A stretch of DNA of 64,000 nt, from positions 248,001-312,000 of the forward strand of contig CAVZIX010000014.1 of NCBI GenBank assembly GCA_963775395.1, given 5' to 3'. This stretch comes from JAIBJN01 sp963775395. Lineage in GTDB: Bacteria > Actinomycetota > Thermoleophilia > Gaiellales > Gaiellaceae. A model generated the notes under the pieces. That model saw only the letters and a program-made list of their open reading frames with translations, did no database searches and was not told where the DNA came from. The translations under genes were made by a program, and so were the position numbers. Positions 11,401 through 19,253 of this stretch are shown here, one piece after another. How positions within the stretch are numbered: position 1 is the stretch's first letter; every line of letters begins with the position of its first letter.

Positions 11401-12055
11401 TCGTCCGCTCGAGCACGGTGAGCTCGAAGTCGCGCCCGACGATCGGCAGGCTCGGCGCCGCCGCCTCCGCCTCGCGGATGCGCGAGACGCGGAAGACGTC
11501 GAGCGGCTTGCTCACGCCCCTGAGGTCCTGCGGGCCGAGCTCCTCCAGGTCGAAGCCGGCCTCGACCTGGCGCTTCGTCGTCGGCCCGATCAGAACGCCG
11601 CCCTGGTCGGCCAGCTCCTGGAGGCGGGAGGCGACGTTGACCGTGTCTCCGAGCGCGTTCCAGGGGTCGTAGCGGTCGTTGCCGTCCTGCTGGACGCCGA
11701 CGACGACCGGCCCCGTGTTCACGCCGATGCGGACCGACAGCGGGACACCGTAGGCCGCCTCGACCTCCTGCGCGTACTGGGCCAGTGCGCGCTGGATCGC
11801 GAGCGCGGCGCGGAGGGCGCGCTCGGCGTCGTCCTCGTGCGAGACGGGAACGCCGAAGAACGCCAGCATCTCGTCGCCGACGAGCTGCGCCACGGTGCCG
11901 TCGAAGCGCCGGACCTGCTCGGTCATGATCCGCATGACCTCGTCGATCAGGAACTTCGAGCGCTCCGGGCCCAGCTTCTCCGCGATCGCCGTCGAGCCGA
12001 CGACGTCCGCGACGAGAACCGAGACGATCCGCCGCTCGCCTGTTGCCACCGCCAT
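8495..12055 (-). CDS. Fused adenylate cyclase - AAA ATPase - TPR-like - OppA-type solute-binding protein
   Basis: This 1186-residue protein joins modules normally found in separate proteins. Residues 1-190 are a class III nucleotide cyclase domain with metal-binding Asp17 (VADVVGST) and Asp61 (LVGDEMLAFFG) and the RIGVNTGPVVVG segment. Residues about 205-560 are an AAA/STAND-like ATPase, with Walker A GEPGIGKT at 234-241 and Walker B LVFEDLHWADEAT. Residues about 560-700 are helical, TPR-like. From about 715 to 1175 the sequence follows the family 5 extracellular solute-binding fold (EGAKWSDGEPLTAEDYAY, HVRKAFSHAVDREEL, ARELLAEAGYPGG). No signal peptide or membrane segment is visible, so the ligand domain should be cytoplasmic. 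Inference: a cytosolic peptide or metabolite sensor controlling cAMP. Confidence 0.88.
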   Translation of the reverse strand: MAVATGERRIVSVLVADVVGSTAIAEKLGPERSKFLIDEVMRIMTEQVRRFDGTVAQLVGDEMLAFFGVPVSHEDDAERALRAALAIQRALAQYAQEVEAAYGVPLSVRIGVNTGPVVVGVQQDGNDRYDPWNALGDTVNVASRLQELADQGGVLIGPTTKRQVEAGFDLEELGPQDLRGVSKPLDVFRVSRIREAEAAAPSLPIVGRDFELTVLERTMDALVEGRGAIVSIMGEPGIGKTRLVWEVRDRYRDRVRFIEARGVSYAQTFPYWPIRELLREWLGVGASTPEARVRLELKAELAHLLGREEADDAYPFVASLVGLTLEPEAAQAIRELNRESIQSRTFEVFFELVCKLADEEPLCLVFEDLHWADEATLELLESILGMTDETSVALFFVYRPEREHGSWRLGELARQRYPHRYREIEVRPLPADSSRVLVSNAAEGELPESVAELLAERSGGNPFFLEEAFRDLVERGVLERRNGGWELAVSEDELSIPAVVQGTLQARLDRLDRQTREVLSVAAVIGRTFGLPLLERLVDRDELMQALTDLQRLDLIVEKRRRPNPEYRFRHGLVQEVAYASLVDTQRRKLHKRVGEALEEIYKESPEEAYGLLARHFEEADEPEKAVDYLLKAGDAARAVYADKEALEHYRRARGFLARIGDERRARDTLFKMALAYHLAFDFESAEEMYDEAFSCRVGEDPRLPATERLETASNRPSELAPGDVYTTEAGYFSELLFRGLLMVDSELNVVPAMADNFRVSSDGLTYLFRIREGAKWSDGEPLTAEDYAYAWRRMRELKTRTAFLMEDVEAAEALDDRTLEVRLREPRSYFPYILCSPWAFPWPKHRCEALGDEWAKPENLIGNGPYMLVEFDDEQALLRANPHWSGPHGNVGEIHFSFYPKGAQMVEGWREGSFDLLHVYDPVADEEPDTMGDIVPELGLQYIGFSADHSPFSNQHVRKAFSHAVDREELLTTFPTLSRAASRGGAIPPAMPAHSHRVGAEYDLERARELLAEAGYPGGKGLPEIHLVVPHWLQPVDEIAELWKPIGARVRVTPVREHVDCDVIEDADMWWSGWTADYPDPDGFFRGLLTHGWPFYCDDDILELLARGRSLRDQGERMRVYHEVDHLWVGEHAAILPIGYPRSILLRRPWIEGLWASPLSRAHLDTVVVRERAAATGDGESAFRD

Positions 12056-12062
12056 AGGAGGA

Positions 12063-12068
12063 GTTATA
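12063..12068 (-). promoter_or_regulatory. Strong -10 box (TATAAC) of the cyclase fusion gene; leaderless
   Basis: On the minus strand TATAAC ends 7 nt before the ATG at 12055, with CTCCTCCT-like pyrimidines between and no Shine-Dalgarno sequence. Transcription would begin at the A of the start codon. The box lies just downstream of dusB, so the fusion gene can be transcribed independently of it. Confidence 0.55.
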
Positions 12069-12086
12069 GCTGTGTGCCGGTGGTAA

Positions 12087-13145
12087 CTACCCGCCGCCGT
12101 AGGCGGAGATCGGGAGGTCGAGCAGGACGTCCTCGTCGGCGGGGAGCTCGCCCGCGAGGCGCGCGAGAACCTCGGCCGCGCGCGGAGCCGCCGCGAAGAG
12201 CCTGTCCTCGACCTCCGCGAGCGTCGCGAGCTGCACCAGCTCCTGCTTGAAGGGCTTCGGGAAGCGCCCGCGACCGAGGTACCAGCCGTAGAACTTCTTC
12301 AGGAAGCCGGTCGCGCGATGCTCTCCGAGCTCGTGCACGGTCGCGCGCATGAAGAGGACGAGCTCTGCGACGACCTCCTCCGGCGTCGGCTCCCCCGCCC
12401 CCGTGCCGGCGATCTCGCCGACGGCCCAGGGGTTCCCCTGCGCCGCGCGCCCGACCATGACGGCGGCGCAGCCGGTCTCGTCCAGGAGCTCCTGCGCGCG
12501 CCCGCGCGTGGTGACGTCGCCGGAGGCGACCACGGGGACGTCCACGAGCTGGACGAGCTCGGCGGTGAGGGAGTGGTCGGCGGTGCCGGTGTACATCTGC
12601 TTGGCCGAGCGGGGATGGAGCGTGAGCGACGCCGCGCCCGCCTCGACGAGCTGCGGCCCGACCGCGAGTGCCGCGCGCGACCCGTTGGCGAGGCCGCGGC
12701 GCATCTTCACCGTCACCGGGACGGAGACTGCCGAGGCCACGGCCGAGACGATGCGCATCGCGCGCTCGGGGTCCTCGAGCAGCGTCGCGCCCGCGCCGGT
12801 CTTGGTCACCTTGCGTACCGGGCAGCCGAAGTTGATGTCGACGATGTCCGCGCCAGCGTCCTCGACCATCCGGGCGGCCTCGACCATCACGGCGGGCTCG
12901 GACCCGAAGATCTGCACGGCGAGCGGGGCCTCCTCGCGGCTCAGGCGCAGGTAGCCGAGCGTGCGCTCGTTCCCGTGGCTGAGGCCCGCGCAGCTGACCA
13001 TCTCCGAGCAGACGAGGCCGGCGCCGAACCGGCGGCCCTGGCGCCGGAACGCCTGTACGCTCACGCCCGCCATCGGCGCGAGGACGACGCGGCTCGGGAT
13101 CTCGACGGGGCCGATCCGCCAAGGGGACTGGATGTCGACTGCCAT
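12087..13145 (-). CDS. dusB: tRNA-dihydrouridine synthase (DusB family)
   Basis: Dus enzymes reduce uridines in tRNA using FMN and NADPH. The protein has the TIM-barrel FMN motif RVVLAPMAGVS at the N-terminus, LAVQIFGSEP, IVDINFGCPVRKVTKTGAG with the catalytic Cys of the GCP motif, TVKMRRG, TLHPRSAKQMYTG and the VASGDVTT and VMVGRAAQGNPW phosphate-binding segments. The ATG at 13145 is preferred over an in-frame TTG at 13151, giving 352 residues. The gene reads away from greA; their starts are 115 bp apart. Confidence 0.93.
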   Translation of the reverse strand: MAVDIQSPWRIGPVEIPSRVVLAPMAGVSVQAFRRQGRRFGAGLVCSEMVSCAGLSHGNERTLGYLRLSREEAPLAVQIFGSEPAVMVEAARMVEDAGADIVDINFGCPVRKVTKTGAGATLLEDPERAMRIVSAVASAVSVPVTVKMRRGLANGSRAALAVGPQLVEAGAASLTLHPRSAKQMYTGTADHSLTAELVQLVDVPVVASGDVTTRGRAQELLDETGCAAVMVGRAAQGNPWAVGEIAGTGAGEPTPEEVVAELVLFMRATVHELGEHRATGFLKKFYGWYLGRGRFPKPFKQELVQLATLAEVEDRLFAAAPRAAEVLARLAGELPADEDVLLDLPISAYGGG

Positions 13146-13197
13146 GGCCAAGGAAATCGTAGCCGGGCGCCGAACGTTTCAGGCTTGACGTAGCGGC

Positions 13198-13203
13198 TAC
13201 AAT
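13198..13203 (+). promoter_or_regulatory. Probable -10 box of greA (TACAAT)
   Basis: TACAAT lies 57 nt before the greA ATG in the gap between divergent dusB and greA. A TTGACG at 13185-13190 is only 7 nt upstream of it, too close for a classical -35, so the -35 is unclear. GGGGGCCTGGAGG just before 13261 supplies the ribosome binding site. Confidence 0.5.
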
Positions 13204-13260
13204 GCCGCCCACGGCGGCGCAAGGTAGCGCCGCATTTCCCTGTCTGGGGGCCTGGAGGAC

Positions 13261-13740
13261 ATGGTCGTGAAGGAAGTGATTCTCACTCCTGAGGGTCATA
13301 AGAAGCTGAAAGCAGAGATCGAGCATCTCTCGACCGTCAAGCGGCGGGAGGTCGCCGAGCGCATCAAGCAGGCGCGCGAGTTCGGCGACATCGCGGAGAA
13401 CTCCGAGTACGACGACGCCAAGAACGAGCAGGCGATGCTGGAGCACCGGATCGCCATGCTCCAGGAGCGGCTGAAGAGCGCCCGCGTGATCGAGAAGAAG
13501 GAGATCACGACGGACGTCGTCAGCGTCGGCACGCTCGTGCGCCTGCGCGACGTCGACGCGAAGGAGACGATCGAGTACGCGATCGTCGGGTCGGCCGAGG
13601 CCAACCCCGCCGAGAACAAGCTCTCGAACGAGTCTCCGGTCGGCCGGGCGATCCTGGGCCACAAGAAGGGCGAGACGGTCGAGGTCGCGGCCCCGCGCGG
13701 GAAGCTCAAGTACAAGATCATGGAGATCAAGGCCGCGTAG
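13261..13740 (+). CDS. greA: Transcript cleavage factor GreA
   Basis: GreA binds the RNA polymerase secondary channel and rescues backtracked complexes. The 159-residue protein has an N-terminal coiled coil with the family pattern LTPEGHKKLKAEIEHL, the acidic tip FGDIAENSEYDDAKNEQ (about residues 41-57) that carries the catalytic Asp/Glu, and a C-terminal globular domain with SPVGRAILGHKKGETVEVAAPRG, here cited in parts. The ATG at 13261 is preceded by a clear GGAGG. Stand-alone gene before lysS. Confidence 0.96.
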   Translation: MVVKEVILTPEGHKKLKAEIEHLSTVKRREVAERIKQAREFGDIAENSEYDDAKNEQAMLEHRIAMLQERLKSARVIEKKEITTDVVSVGTLVRLRDVDAKETIEYAIVGSAEANPAENKLSNESPVGRAILGHKKGETVEVAAPRGKLKYKIMEIKAA

Positions 13741-13802
13741 CCCTGGGCTCGCGGCTTTCGATCACCCAACTCTCCCCGCGGGACAAGCTCCGCGGGCGCA
13801 TC

Positions 13803-13808
13803 TAGACT
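13803..13808 (+). promoter_or_regulatory. Likely -10 box of lysS (TAGACT)
   Basis: TAGACT ends 7 nt before the lysS ATG, and no Shine-Dalgarno sequence intervenes, suggesting a leaderless mRNA. The same TAGACT hexamer stands at similar short distances before the genes at 25625 and 36162. Confidence 0.45.
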
Positions 13809-13815
13809 CGCCGCC

Positions 13816-15198
13816 ATGGCGAAGACGGCGCCCACGTCGCTGGCCAAGCGCTTTCCCGACCGGGACGAGGTCGCGGCCGTCCGTGCCGAGGCCGATGCGC
13901 TCGAGTCCGGGGCCGAGGGCGCGGAGACGCGCCGGATCGCGGGGCGCGTGCTCGGCCGGCGCGGGCACGGGAAGCTCGTCTTCCTCGACGTCGTCGACCG
14001 CTCGGGGCAGATCCAGCTCCTCTGCTCGGCGGACCGCACGGGGCCGGTCGAGCTCGACCTCGGCGACGTCGTCGGGGCGATCGGCAAGCCGGCGAAGACC
14101 CGCCGCGGCGAGCCCTCGCTGGCCGTCGACGAGCTCGTGCTCCTGGCGAAGATCAAGCGGCCGCTGCCCGACACCTACCACGGGCTCGTGGACGCGGAGA
14201 CGCGCTATCGCAAGCGCTATCTCGACCTCCTCGTCAACGAGGACGCCCGCCGCGCGTTCATGCTCAGGAGCCGCATGGTCTCCTCGATCCGCCGCCGCCT
14301 CGACGAGGCGGGGTTCCTCGAGGTGGAGACGCCGGTGCTCCAGCCCCGCTACGGGGGCGCCTTCGCCGACCCGTTCGTCACGCACTCGAACGAGCTCGAC
14401 GCCGACCTCTACCTCCGCATCGCGACCGAGCTGTACCTGAAGCGCCTGATCGTCGGCGGGCTCGAGAAGGTCTACGAGATCGGCAAGGACTTCCGGAACG
14501 AGGGCATCTCGTACAAGCACCAGCCCGAGTTCTCGATGCTCGAGTGGTACGAGGCGTTTGCCGACTACACGGACACGATGACGCGCATCGAGGAGCTCGT
14601 GGCCGCCGTCGCCGTCGATACGGTCGGCTCGACGGAGGTCGAGTTCCGGGGCAACCGCGTCAATCTCGCTCCGCCCTGGCAGCGCCTCAGGCTCACGGAC
14701 GCGCTCGAGGAGCTCGGGCTCTGGACGCGCGACGAGGCCGACCTGCGCGCCCGCCTCGAGGAGCGCGGCGTCGACGCCTCCGCCGACCGCTCGTGGTCGC
14801 AGCTCGTCGACCACGCGCTCAGCCACTTCATCGAGCCGGAGCTGATCCAGCCGACGATCCTGCACGACTACCCGGTCGAGCTCTCGCCCTTCGCGCGGAC
14901 GATGGACGACGACCCCTCCTTCACCGAGCGCTTCGAGTACTTCGCCGCCGGAATGGAGCTCGGGAACGCCTACTCGGAGCTGAACGACCCGGACGAACAG
15001 GCCCGGCGCTTCGCCGAGCAGGCCGCTGAGATCGGCGGCGTCCAGGGCGACCCGGACTTCGTCGAGGCGCTCTCGTACGGGATGCCGCCGACCGGGGGCC
15101 TGGGGCTCGGCATCGACCGCCTGGCGATGCTCCTGACCGGGCGGGAGACGATCCGCGACGTCATCCTCTTCCCGGCTCTCCGAGCGCGCGACGAATGA
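13816..15198 (+). CDS. lysS: Lysyl-tRNA synthetase, class II
   Basis: LysS charges tRNA-Lys. The 460-residue protein has an N-terminal OB-fold anticodon-binding domain, then the class II core: RYRKRYLDLL before motif 1, the GGAFADPFVTHSNELD and LYLRIATELYLKRL segments, motif 2 with FRNEGISYKHQPEFSMLEWY, and motif 3 with GLGLGIDRLAMLLTG near the C-terminus. The start at 13816 puts the OB fold 30 residues in. The stop overlaps the next glycosyltransferase start (ATGA at 15195-15198). Confidence 0.95.
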   Translation: MAKTAPTSLAKRFPDRDEVAAVRAEADALESGAEGAETRRIAGRVLGRRGHGKLVFLDVVDRSGQIQLLCSADRTGPVELDLGDVVGAIGKPAKTRRGEPSLAVDELVLLAKIKRPLPDTYHGLVDAETRYRKRYLDLLVNEDARRAFMLRSRMVSSIRRRLDEAGFLEVETPVLQPRYGGAFADPFVTHSNELDADLYLRIATELYLKRLIVGGLEKVYEIGKDFRNEGISYKHQPEFSMLEWYEAFADYTDTMTRIEELVAAVAVDTVGSTEVEFRGNRVNLAPPWQRLRLTDALEELGLWTRDEADLRARLEERGVDASADRSWSQLVDHALSHFIEPELIQPTILHDYPVELSPFARTMDDDPSFTERFEYFAAGMELGNAYSELNDPDEQARRFAEQAAEIGGVQGDPDFVEALSYGMPPTGGLGLGIDRLAMLLTGRETIRDVILFPALRARDE

Positions 15199-16157
15199 GC
15201 CCTCCGGGCGACACCGAGCCCACGGTCTCGGTCGTCGTCCCGACGCTCGACCGGCCCTTCCGCACGGCGGCGGTCGTGCGGGCGATCCTGGCCGGCGAGA
15301 AGCTGCCGTTGGAGATCGTCGTCGTCGACCAGAGCGCGGACGACTCGACGAAGCGCGCCCTCGAGCTGGTCGGCGACGAACGGGTGCGCCACGTGCCGCT
15401 CAGTCCGCCCTCCACCTCGGCCGCGCGCAACGAGGGCGCACGCCTCGCGCGCGGTGAGTACGTGGCTTTCCTCGACGACGACGTCGAGATCACGACGAGC
15501 TGGCTCGCGGCGCTGACCGAGGAGGTCGCGAAGCTCGGCCGCCCCGACGCGCTCTTCGGCGAGGTGCATGCGCCCGAGGGCTTCGCTCCCGATCGCAGCC
15601 ACCTGCCCGTCAGCGTCTTCCACGTCGAGGAGGCACGCGTCTGGGAGAACGTCGTCCACCCGGCCCGCGTCGGCTACGCGGCCAACTTCGTCTGCCGGCG
15701 GGAGGTCTTCCTCGCCAGCGGCGGCTTCGACTCCCGCCTGGGGCCGGGCTCGCGCTTCCCCGGCGCGGAGGACATGGACCTCGGCTACCGCCTGCTCAAG
15801 TCCGGCTACCGGATCGCGTCCACGCCCGGCTTCGAGATCGTCCACGAGCAGTGGCGGGAGCCGAACGAGCTCCCGCGGCTCTTCTACGGCTACAACCTGG
15901 GCGGGGCCGCCTTCTGCGCGAAGCACCTGCGCTCGGGCGACCTGCGGCCGCTCCGCTTTCTGCTCGTCCAGGTGGGAGGCGACGCCCGCATGGTGCTGAG
16001 CGCCGTGCGGCGGCGGTCGCGCGTCCGCGCGCGTGTCGCCGCGGCCCGGACCGCGGGGACGTGGAGCGGGCTCGCGCTCGGGCTCAGGAAGCTCGGCGGC
16101 GAGTCCGCGCCAGACCCCGGTACTTCCCCAGGATCCCCGCCATCCGGCGGTAGTTGA
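15195..16157 (+). CDS. GT-2 family glycosyltransferase
   Basis: The 320-residue cytoplasmic enzyme has a GT-A fold: SVVVPTLDRP at the N-terminus, IVVVDQSADDST, SAARNEGARLARGEYVAFLDDDVE with the DDD metal-binding motif, then GAEDMDLGYRLLKSGYRI, which carries the usual ED acceptor-site motif. It probably transfers a sugar to a lipid-linked or protein acceptor; neither donor nor acceptor can be told. Translationally coupled to lysS, it starts the surface polysaccharide cluster. Its last 74 bp overlap the 3' end of the convergent glycosyltransferase. Confidence 0.85.
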   Translation: MSPPGDTEPTVSVVVPTLDRPFRTAAVVRAILAGEKLPLEIVVVDQSADDSTKRALELVGDERVRHVPLSPPSTSAARNEGARLARGEYVAFLDDDVEITTSWLAALTEEVAKLGRPDALFGEVHAPEGFAPDRSHLPVSVFHVEEARVWENVVHPARVGYAANFVCRREVFLASGGFDSRLGPGSRFPGAEDMDLGYRLLKSGYRIASTPGFEIVHEQWREPNELPRLFYGYNLGGAAFCAKHLRSGDLRPLRFLLVQVGGDARMVLSAVRRRSRVRARVAAARTAGTWSGLALGLRKLGGESAPDPGTSPGSPPSGGS

Positions 16158-16902
16158 TCCGGTGGAAGAGCGCCGAATGGCGCTCGTCGGGAGGCGTCCA
16201 CCACTCCTCGAGCGCGTCGCGGGCCCTGTAGGGCGGGAGCGGGGCGAACTCGGCCAGGCCGCGCGTCTCCAGCTTCTTGCGGCGGTACTGGAAGAGCGCG
16301 CCGCCGTCCCACTGGTGGGAGAGGTCGACCCAGAGCGCCGGGTCGTACGCGATCACCCAGCCCGCGCCGGTGACCCACATCGCCCATTCGCGGTCCTCGG
16401 AGCTCGTCAGCCCGGCGGCGAAGGGGTGCTCGCGCCAGAGCTCGGCGCGCCACGAGGAGGCGTGGTTGGAGAAGCCCCAGAGAAGGTGGGCCCGGACGTG
16501 CGCGGCGTCCTGGTAGAAGACCTCCTCGACCCTCGTCCCGTCGGGCAGCGTCTCGACCCCGTTCGTCGCGGCCACGTCCGCGCGCTCGTAGTGGCGAAGC
16601 GAGCGCTCGACCCAGTCGTCGCCCTCGGGGGCACAGTGCGCGGAGAGCGAGAAGTGAAACGGTGCGCGCGCCGCCTCGGCGCCGCGGTTGAGGCTGTAGC
16701 CGTACGTGAAGCTCTCGGCCGGGATCTCGACCAGCCGGTCGCACCAGCGCCTTGCGATCTCGACCGTCTCGTCGGTCGAGCCCGAGTCGACGACGACGAT
16801 CTCGACAGGGACCGTCTGGCGCCGCAGCGCCTTGAACGTGCGCTCGATCCCGCGCGCTTCGTTCCTGGCGCGGACGATCACGCTTGCGCGCGGCTCCGGC
16901 AT
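16084..16902 (-). CDS. GT-2 family glycosyltransferase (rhamnosyltransferase-like)
   Basis: The 272-residue protein has ASVIVRARNEARGIERT, IVVVDSGSTDETVEIA, a region FHFSLSAHCAPEGDDW in place of the usual DxD, and a late SSEDREWAMWV acceptor motif. The SAHC/P variant recalls rhamnosyl- and mannosyl-type GT-2 enzymes, which is only suggestive. It is the only minus-strand gene inside the polysaccharide cluster. It overlaps the convergent 15195 gene by 74 bp and diverges from the flippase at 16928 with 25 bp between starts. Confidence 0.85.
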   Translation of the reverse strand: MPEPRASVIVRARNEARGIERTFKALRRQTVPVEIVVVDSGSTDETVEIARRWCDRLVEIPAESFTYGYSLNRGAEAARAPFHFSLSAHCAPEGDDWVERSLRHYERADVAATNGVETLPDGTRVEEVFYQDAAHVRAHLLWGFSNHASSWRAELWREHPFAAGLTSSEDREWAMWVTGAGWVIAYDPALWVDLSHQWDGGALFQYRRKKLETRGLAEFAPLPPYRARDALEEWWTPPDERHSALFHRINYRRMAGILGKYRGLARTRRRAS

Positions 16903-16927
16903 CGCTGACAGTCAGGATAGGACGGGT

Positions 16928-18388
16928 ATGGAAGAAAAGGCCATACGCGGCATCCCCTGGACGTTCCTGACGCTCGCGGGGAGCCGCCTCGTCCAGATCG
17001 GGGGCACCGTCGTCCTCGCGCGGCTGCTCGTGCCGGAGGACTTCGGCCTCGTCGCGCTCGCGCTCACCCTCTCCATCTTCCTGGGCCTCGTGGCGAGCCT
17101 CGGGCTCGGCGGGGTCTTCGTCGTCGAGCAGGACCTCGACGAGCGCGAGAAGGGGACGTACCTGACGATGTTCCTGGTCATGGGCGCCGCGTTCGCGGTC
17201 GTGATGGCGGCGCTCGCGCCCCTGGCTGCAAGGGTCTTCGACGAGCCGCGCCTCGACGAGATCGTGCTCGCGCTCTCGGTGATGGTCTTCTTCAGCGGCG
17301 GGCTGAACTGGTTCTACGAGGCGTTGATGCAGCGCGAGCTCGAGTTCCGGAACCGCTTCGTCGCCCAGATGACGCAGGCGATCGTCTACACGGGGACGGG
17401 CGTGCTCCTCGCGGTCCTCGGCGCGGGGGTGTGGAGCCTGGTCGTCGGGCAGATCGTCTCGGCCGCCGCCTACGCCGTCGCGCTCGTCTGGCTCGCCCCC
17501 TACCGCGTCCGGCCCGCGTTCGACCGGGCGGCAGCGGCGCGCGGCGTGCGTGAAGGACACGGCTTCCTCGTCCAGACGGTCACGGGCTTCGCCGCGCAGA
17601 ACGTCGACATCGTCGTGGTCGGCCGCGTCCTCGGCGCGGCACGGCTGGGCTACTACTCGATGGCGCTGCGGCTCTCCGAGCTGCCGAACTGGGTGATCGC
17701 CGAGTCCGTCGCCAAGGTGACCTTCCCCGGCTTCGCGCGCATGCGGAGCCGGGGCGAGGACGTGACGCCGGCGTTCCTGGCCGCCCTCAAGCTCGTCGCC
17801 TTCGCGACCTGCCCGTTCGGGATCGTCCTCTCGGGCGCGGCGGAGCCGATCACGCTCGTCGTCTTCGGCGAGCAATGGGCCGGGATGATCGGGCCGCTCG
17901 GCGTCCTCGGCATCTGGGCGGCGGTGAAGCCGGTGCGGGGGACGATCGCGTGGTTCCTGAACTCGATCGGCCACCAGGCGCTGCTCGGGCGGATCTCGCT
18001 CGTCATGCTCGTGCTGCTCGTCCCCACCGTGTACGCGGCGGCGCGCTTCGGCGGCGTGACGGAGGTCGCCTGGGTCGTGCTCGCCGAGTCGGTCGTGGCC
18101 ACCGCGGCGCTCGCCTGGTTCGCGCGCACGCGCACGGGAGTCACCGTGGGCCGGCAGTGGCAGGCGATCGCGACGGTTGCGTTCGCCTGCCCGGTCGCGT
18201 GGGTCGCCTGCCGGGCGGTCGCCGAGGCGACCGCGGGCGCCGTGGGCATCGTCCAGCTCGGCGCGCCGCTCGCCGTCGGGCTCGGCGCCTACCTGGCGAT
18301 GGTCCTCCTCGTCGACCCGAAGCTCCCCAGGCACGCCCTCGGCCAGGCGCGGCGGATGGTCGGCCGGACTGCGCTGGCGCCGTCGTGA
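16928..18388 (+). CDS. Oligosaccharide flippase (Wzx/MATE-like)
   Basis: The 486-residue integral membrane protein has about 12-14 hydrophobic helices and the N-terminal pattern of polysaccharide exporters: RGIPWTFLTLAGSRLVQIGG, then LARLLVPEDFGLVALA. It should flip undecaprenyl-linked oligosaccharides to the outer face. A longer open frame reaches back to 16706, but that overlaps the opposing gene; ATG at 16928 is followed directly by family-like sequence. The stop overlaps the next GT-2 start (GTGA at 18385-18388). Confidence 0.88.
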   Translation: MEEKAIRGIPWTFLTLAGSRLVQIGGTVVLARLLVPEDFGLVALALTLSIFLGLVASLGLGGVFVVEQDLDEREKGTYLTMFLVMGAAFAVVMAALAPLAARVFDEPRLDEIVLALSVMVFFSGGLNWFYEALMQRELEFRNRFVAQMTQAIVYTGTGVLLAVLGAGVWSLVVGQIVSAAAYAVALVWLAPYRVRPAFDRAAAARGVREGHGFLVQTVTGFAAQNVDIVVVGRVLGAARLGYYSMALRLSELPNWVIAESVAKVTFPGFARMRSRGEDVTPAFLAALKLVAFATCPFGIVLSGAAEPITLVVFGEQWAGMIGPLGVLGIWAAVKPVRGTIAWFLNSIGHQALLGRISLVMLVLLVPTVYAAARFGGVTEVAWVVLAESVVATAALAWFARTRTGVTVGRQWQAIATVAFACPVAWVACRAVAEATAGAVGIVQLGAPLAVGLGAYLAMVLLVDPKLPRHALGQARRMVGRTALAPS

Positions 18389-19236
18389 GCCCGAAGCAGC
18401 CCGACGTCACGGTCATCGTGGTCGCCCACGACGTGCGCGACGAGGTGCTGGCCTGCCTCGCCTCCGTCGACGAGCACTCCTCGCCCCTGAAGGCAGAGGT
18501 CGTGCTCGTCGACAACGCATCCCGCGACGGCACCGCCGAGGCCGTGGCGGAGAGCTTCCCCAGGACGGAGGTCGTGACGCTGGCGGCGAACGTGGGCGTG
18601 GCCGCCCGAAACGCCGGGCTTCGGCGTGCCCGGGGCCGTCTGCGGATGTTCCTCGACAGCGACGCGCGCCTGTCCCCCGGCGCCCTGCCGGAGCTCGTCG
18701 GCTTCCTGGACGCCCATCCCGAGGTCGGCCTCGTCGGCCCGAAGCTCGTCTACGAGGACGGGACGCTCCAGCTGTCGGCCCGCCGGTTCCCGCCCCGCCT
18801 CCTGCCGCTGATGCGCCGGCCGCCGCTCGGCAGGCTCTTCGAGGACAGCGCGCCCGTCCGCCGGCACCTGATGGCCGACGAGCGCCACGACCGGACGCGC
18901 GAGGTCGAGTACGTCCTCGGCGCCTGCCAGCTCTTCACGGCCGAGGCCCAGACTGCGGCCGGGGAGATCGACCCGCGCATCTTCTTCGGTCCCGACGACG
19001 TCGACTGGTGCCTGCGCATCCGCCGTGCAGGGCTCCAGGTCGTCTACCACCCCGCCGCGACCGTGGTCCACGGCTACCGGCGCACGTCGGCAGCCACGCC
19101 CGCGTCCCGGATCGCCCTGCGCCAGCTCTCCGCGTTCGCGCGCTTCCAGTGGACGTGGCGACGCGAGCGGGCCCGGCTCGTCCAGGAAGGCCGCGAGATG
19201 GACGCCAGGGCTGGTCAAGTCCAGGGCCCCGAGTAG
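18385..19236 (+). CDS. GT-2 family glycosyltransferase
   Basis: The 283-residue enzyme shows VTVIVVAHDVRDEVLACL, VVLVDNASRDGTAEAV, GVAARNAGLRRARGRLRMFLDSDA (DSD metal motif), and the GPDDVDWCLRIRRAGLQVVY acceptor motif, here cited in parts. The pattern resembles rhamnosyl- or galactofuranosyl-type GT-2 enzymes with a short basic C-terminal extension. GTG at 18385 couples it to the flippase. The stop TAG is part of a TAGACT hexamer that may be the -10 of the next gene. Confidence 0.85.
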   Translation: MSPKQPDVTVIVVAHDVRDEVLACLASVDEHSSPLKAEVVLVDNASRDGTAEAVAESFPRTEVVTLAANVGVAARNAGLRRARGRLRMFLDSDARLSPGALPELVGFLDAHPEVGLVGPKLVYEDGTLQLSARRFPPRLLPLMRRPPLGRLFEDSAPVRRHLMADERHDRTREVEYVLGACQLFTAEAQTAAGEIDPRIFFGPDDVDWCLRIRRAGLQVVYHPAATVVHGYRRTSAATPASRIALRQLSAFARFQWTWRRERARLVQEGREMDARAGQVQGPE

Positions 19237-19253
19237 ACTGAGCAGGGCGTCAC

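Noticed and set aside
9065..12250. A plus-strand open frame of over 1000 codons opposite the cyclase fusion
   Set aside because: Composition is Arg/Leu/Asp/Val-rich with no domain pattern. It is the antisense shadow expected at about 70% GC; the minus-strand frame has clear motifs.
13185..13203. TTGACG and TACAAT read as a complete greA promoter
   Set aside because: Only 7 nt separate them instead of about 17. The TACAAT alone is kept as a -10.
15890..18334. Long minus-strand frame opposite the flippase
   Set aside because: Highly charged low-complexity translation (Asp/Arg/His). The flippase on the plus strand is clear, and the minus GT-2 gene uses a different, well-formed frame.
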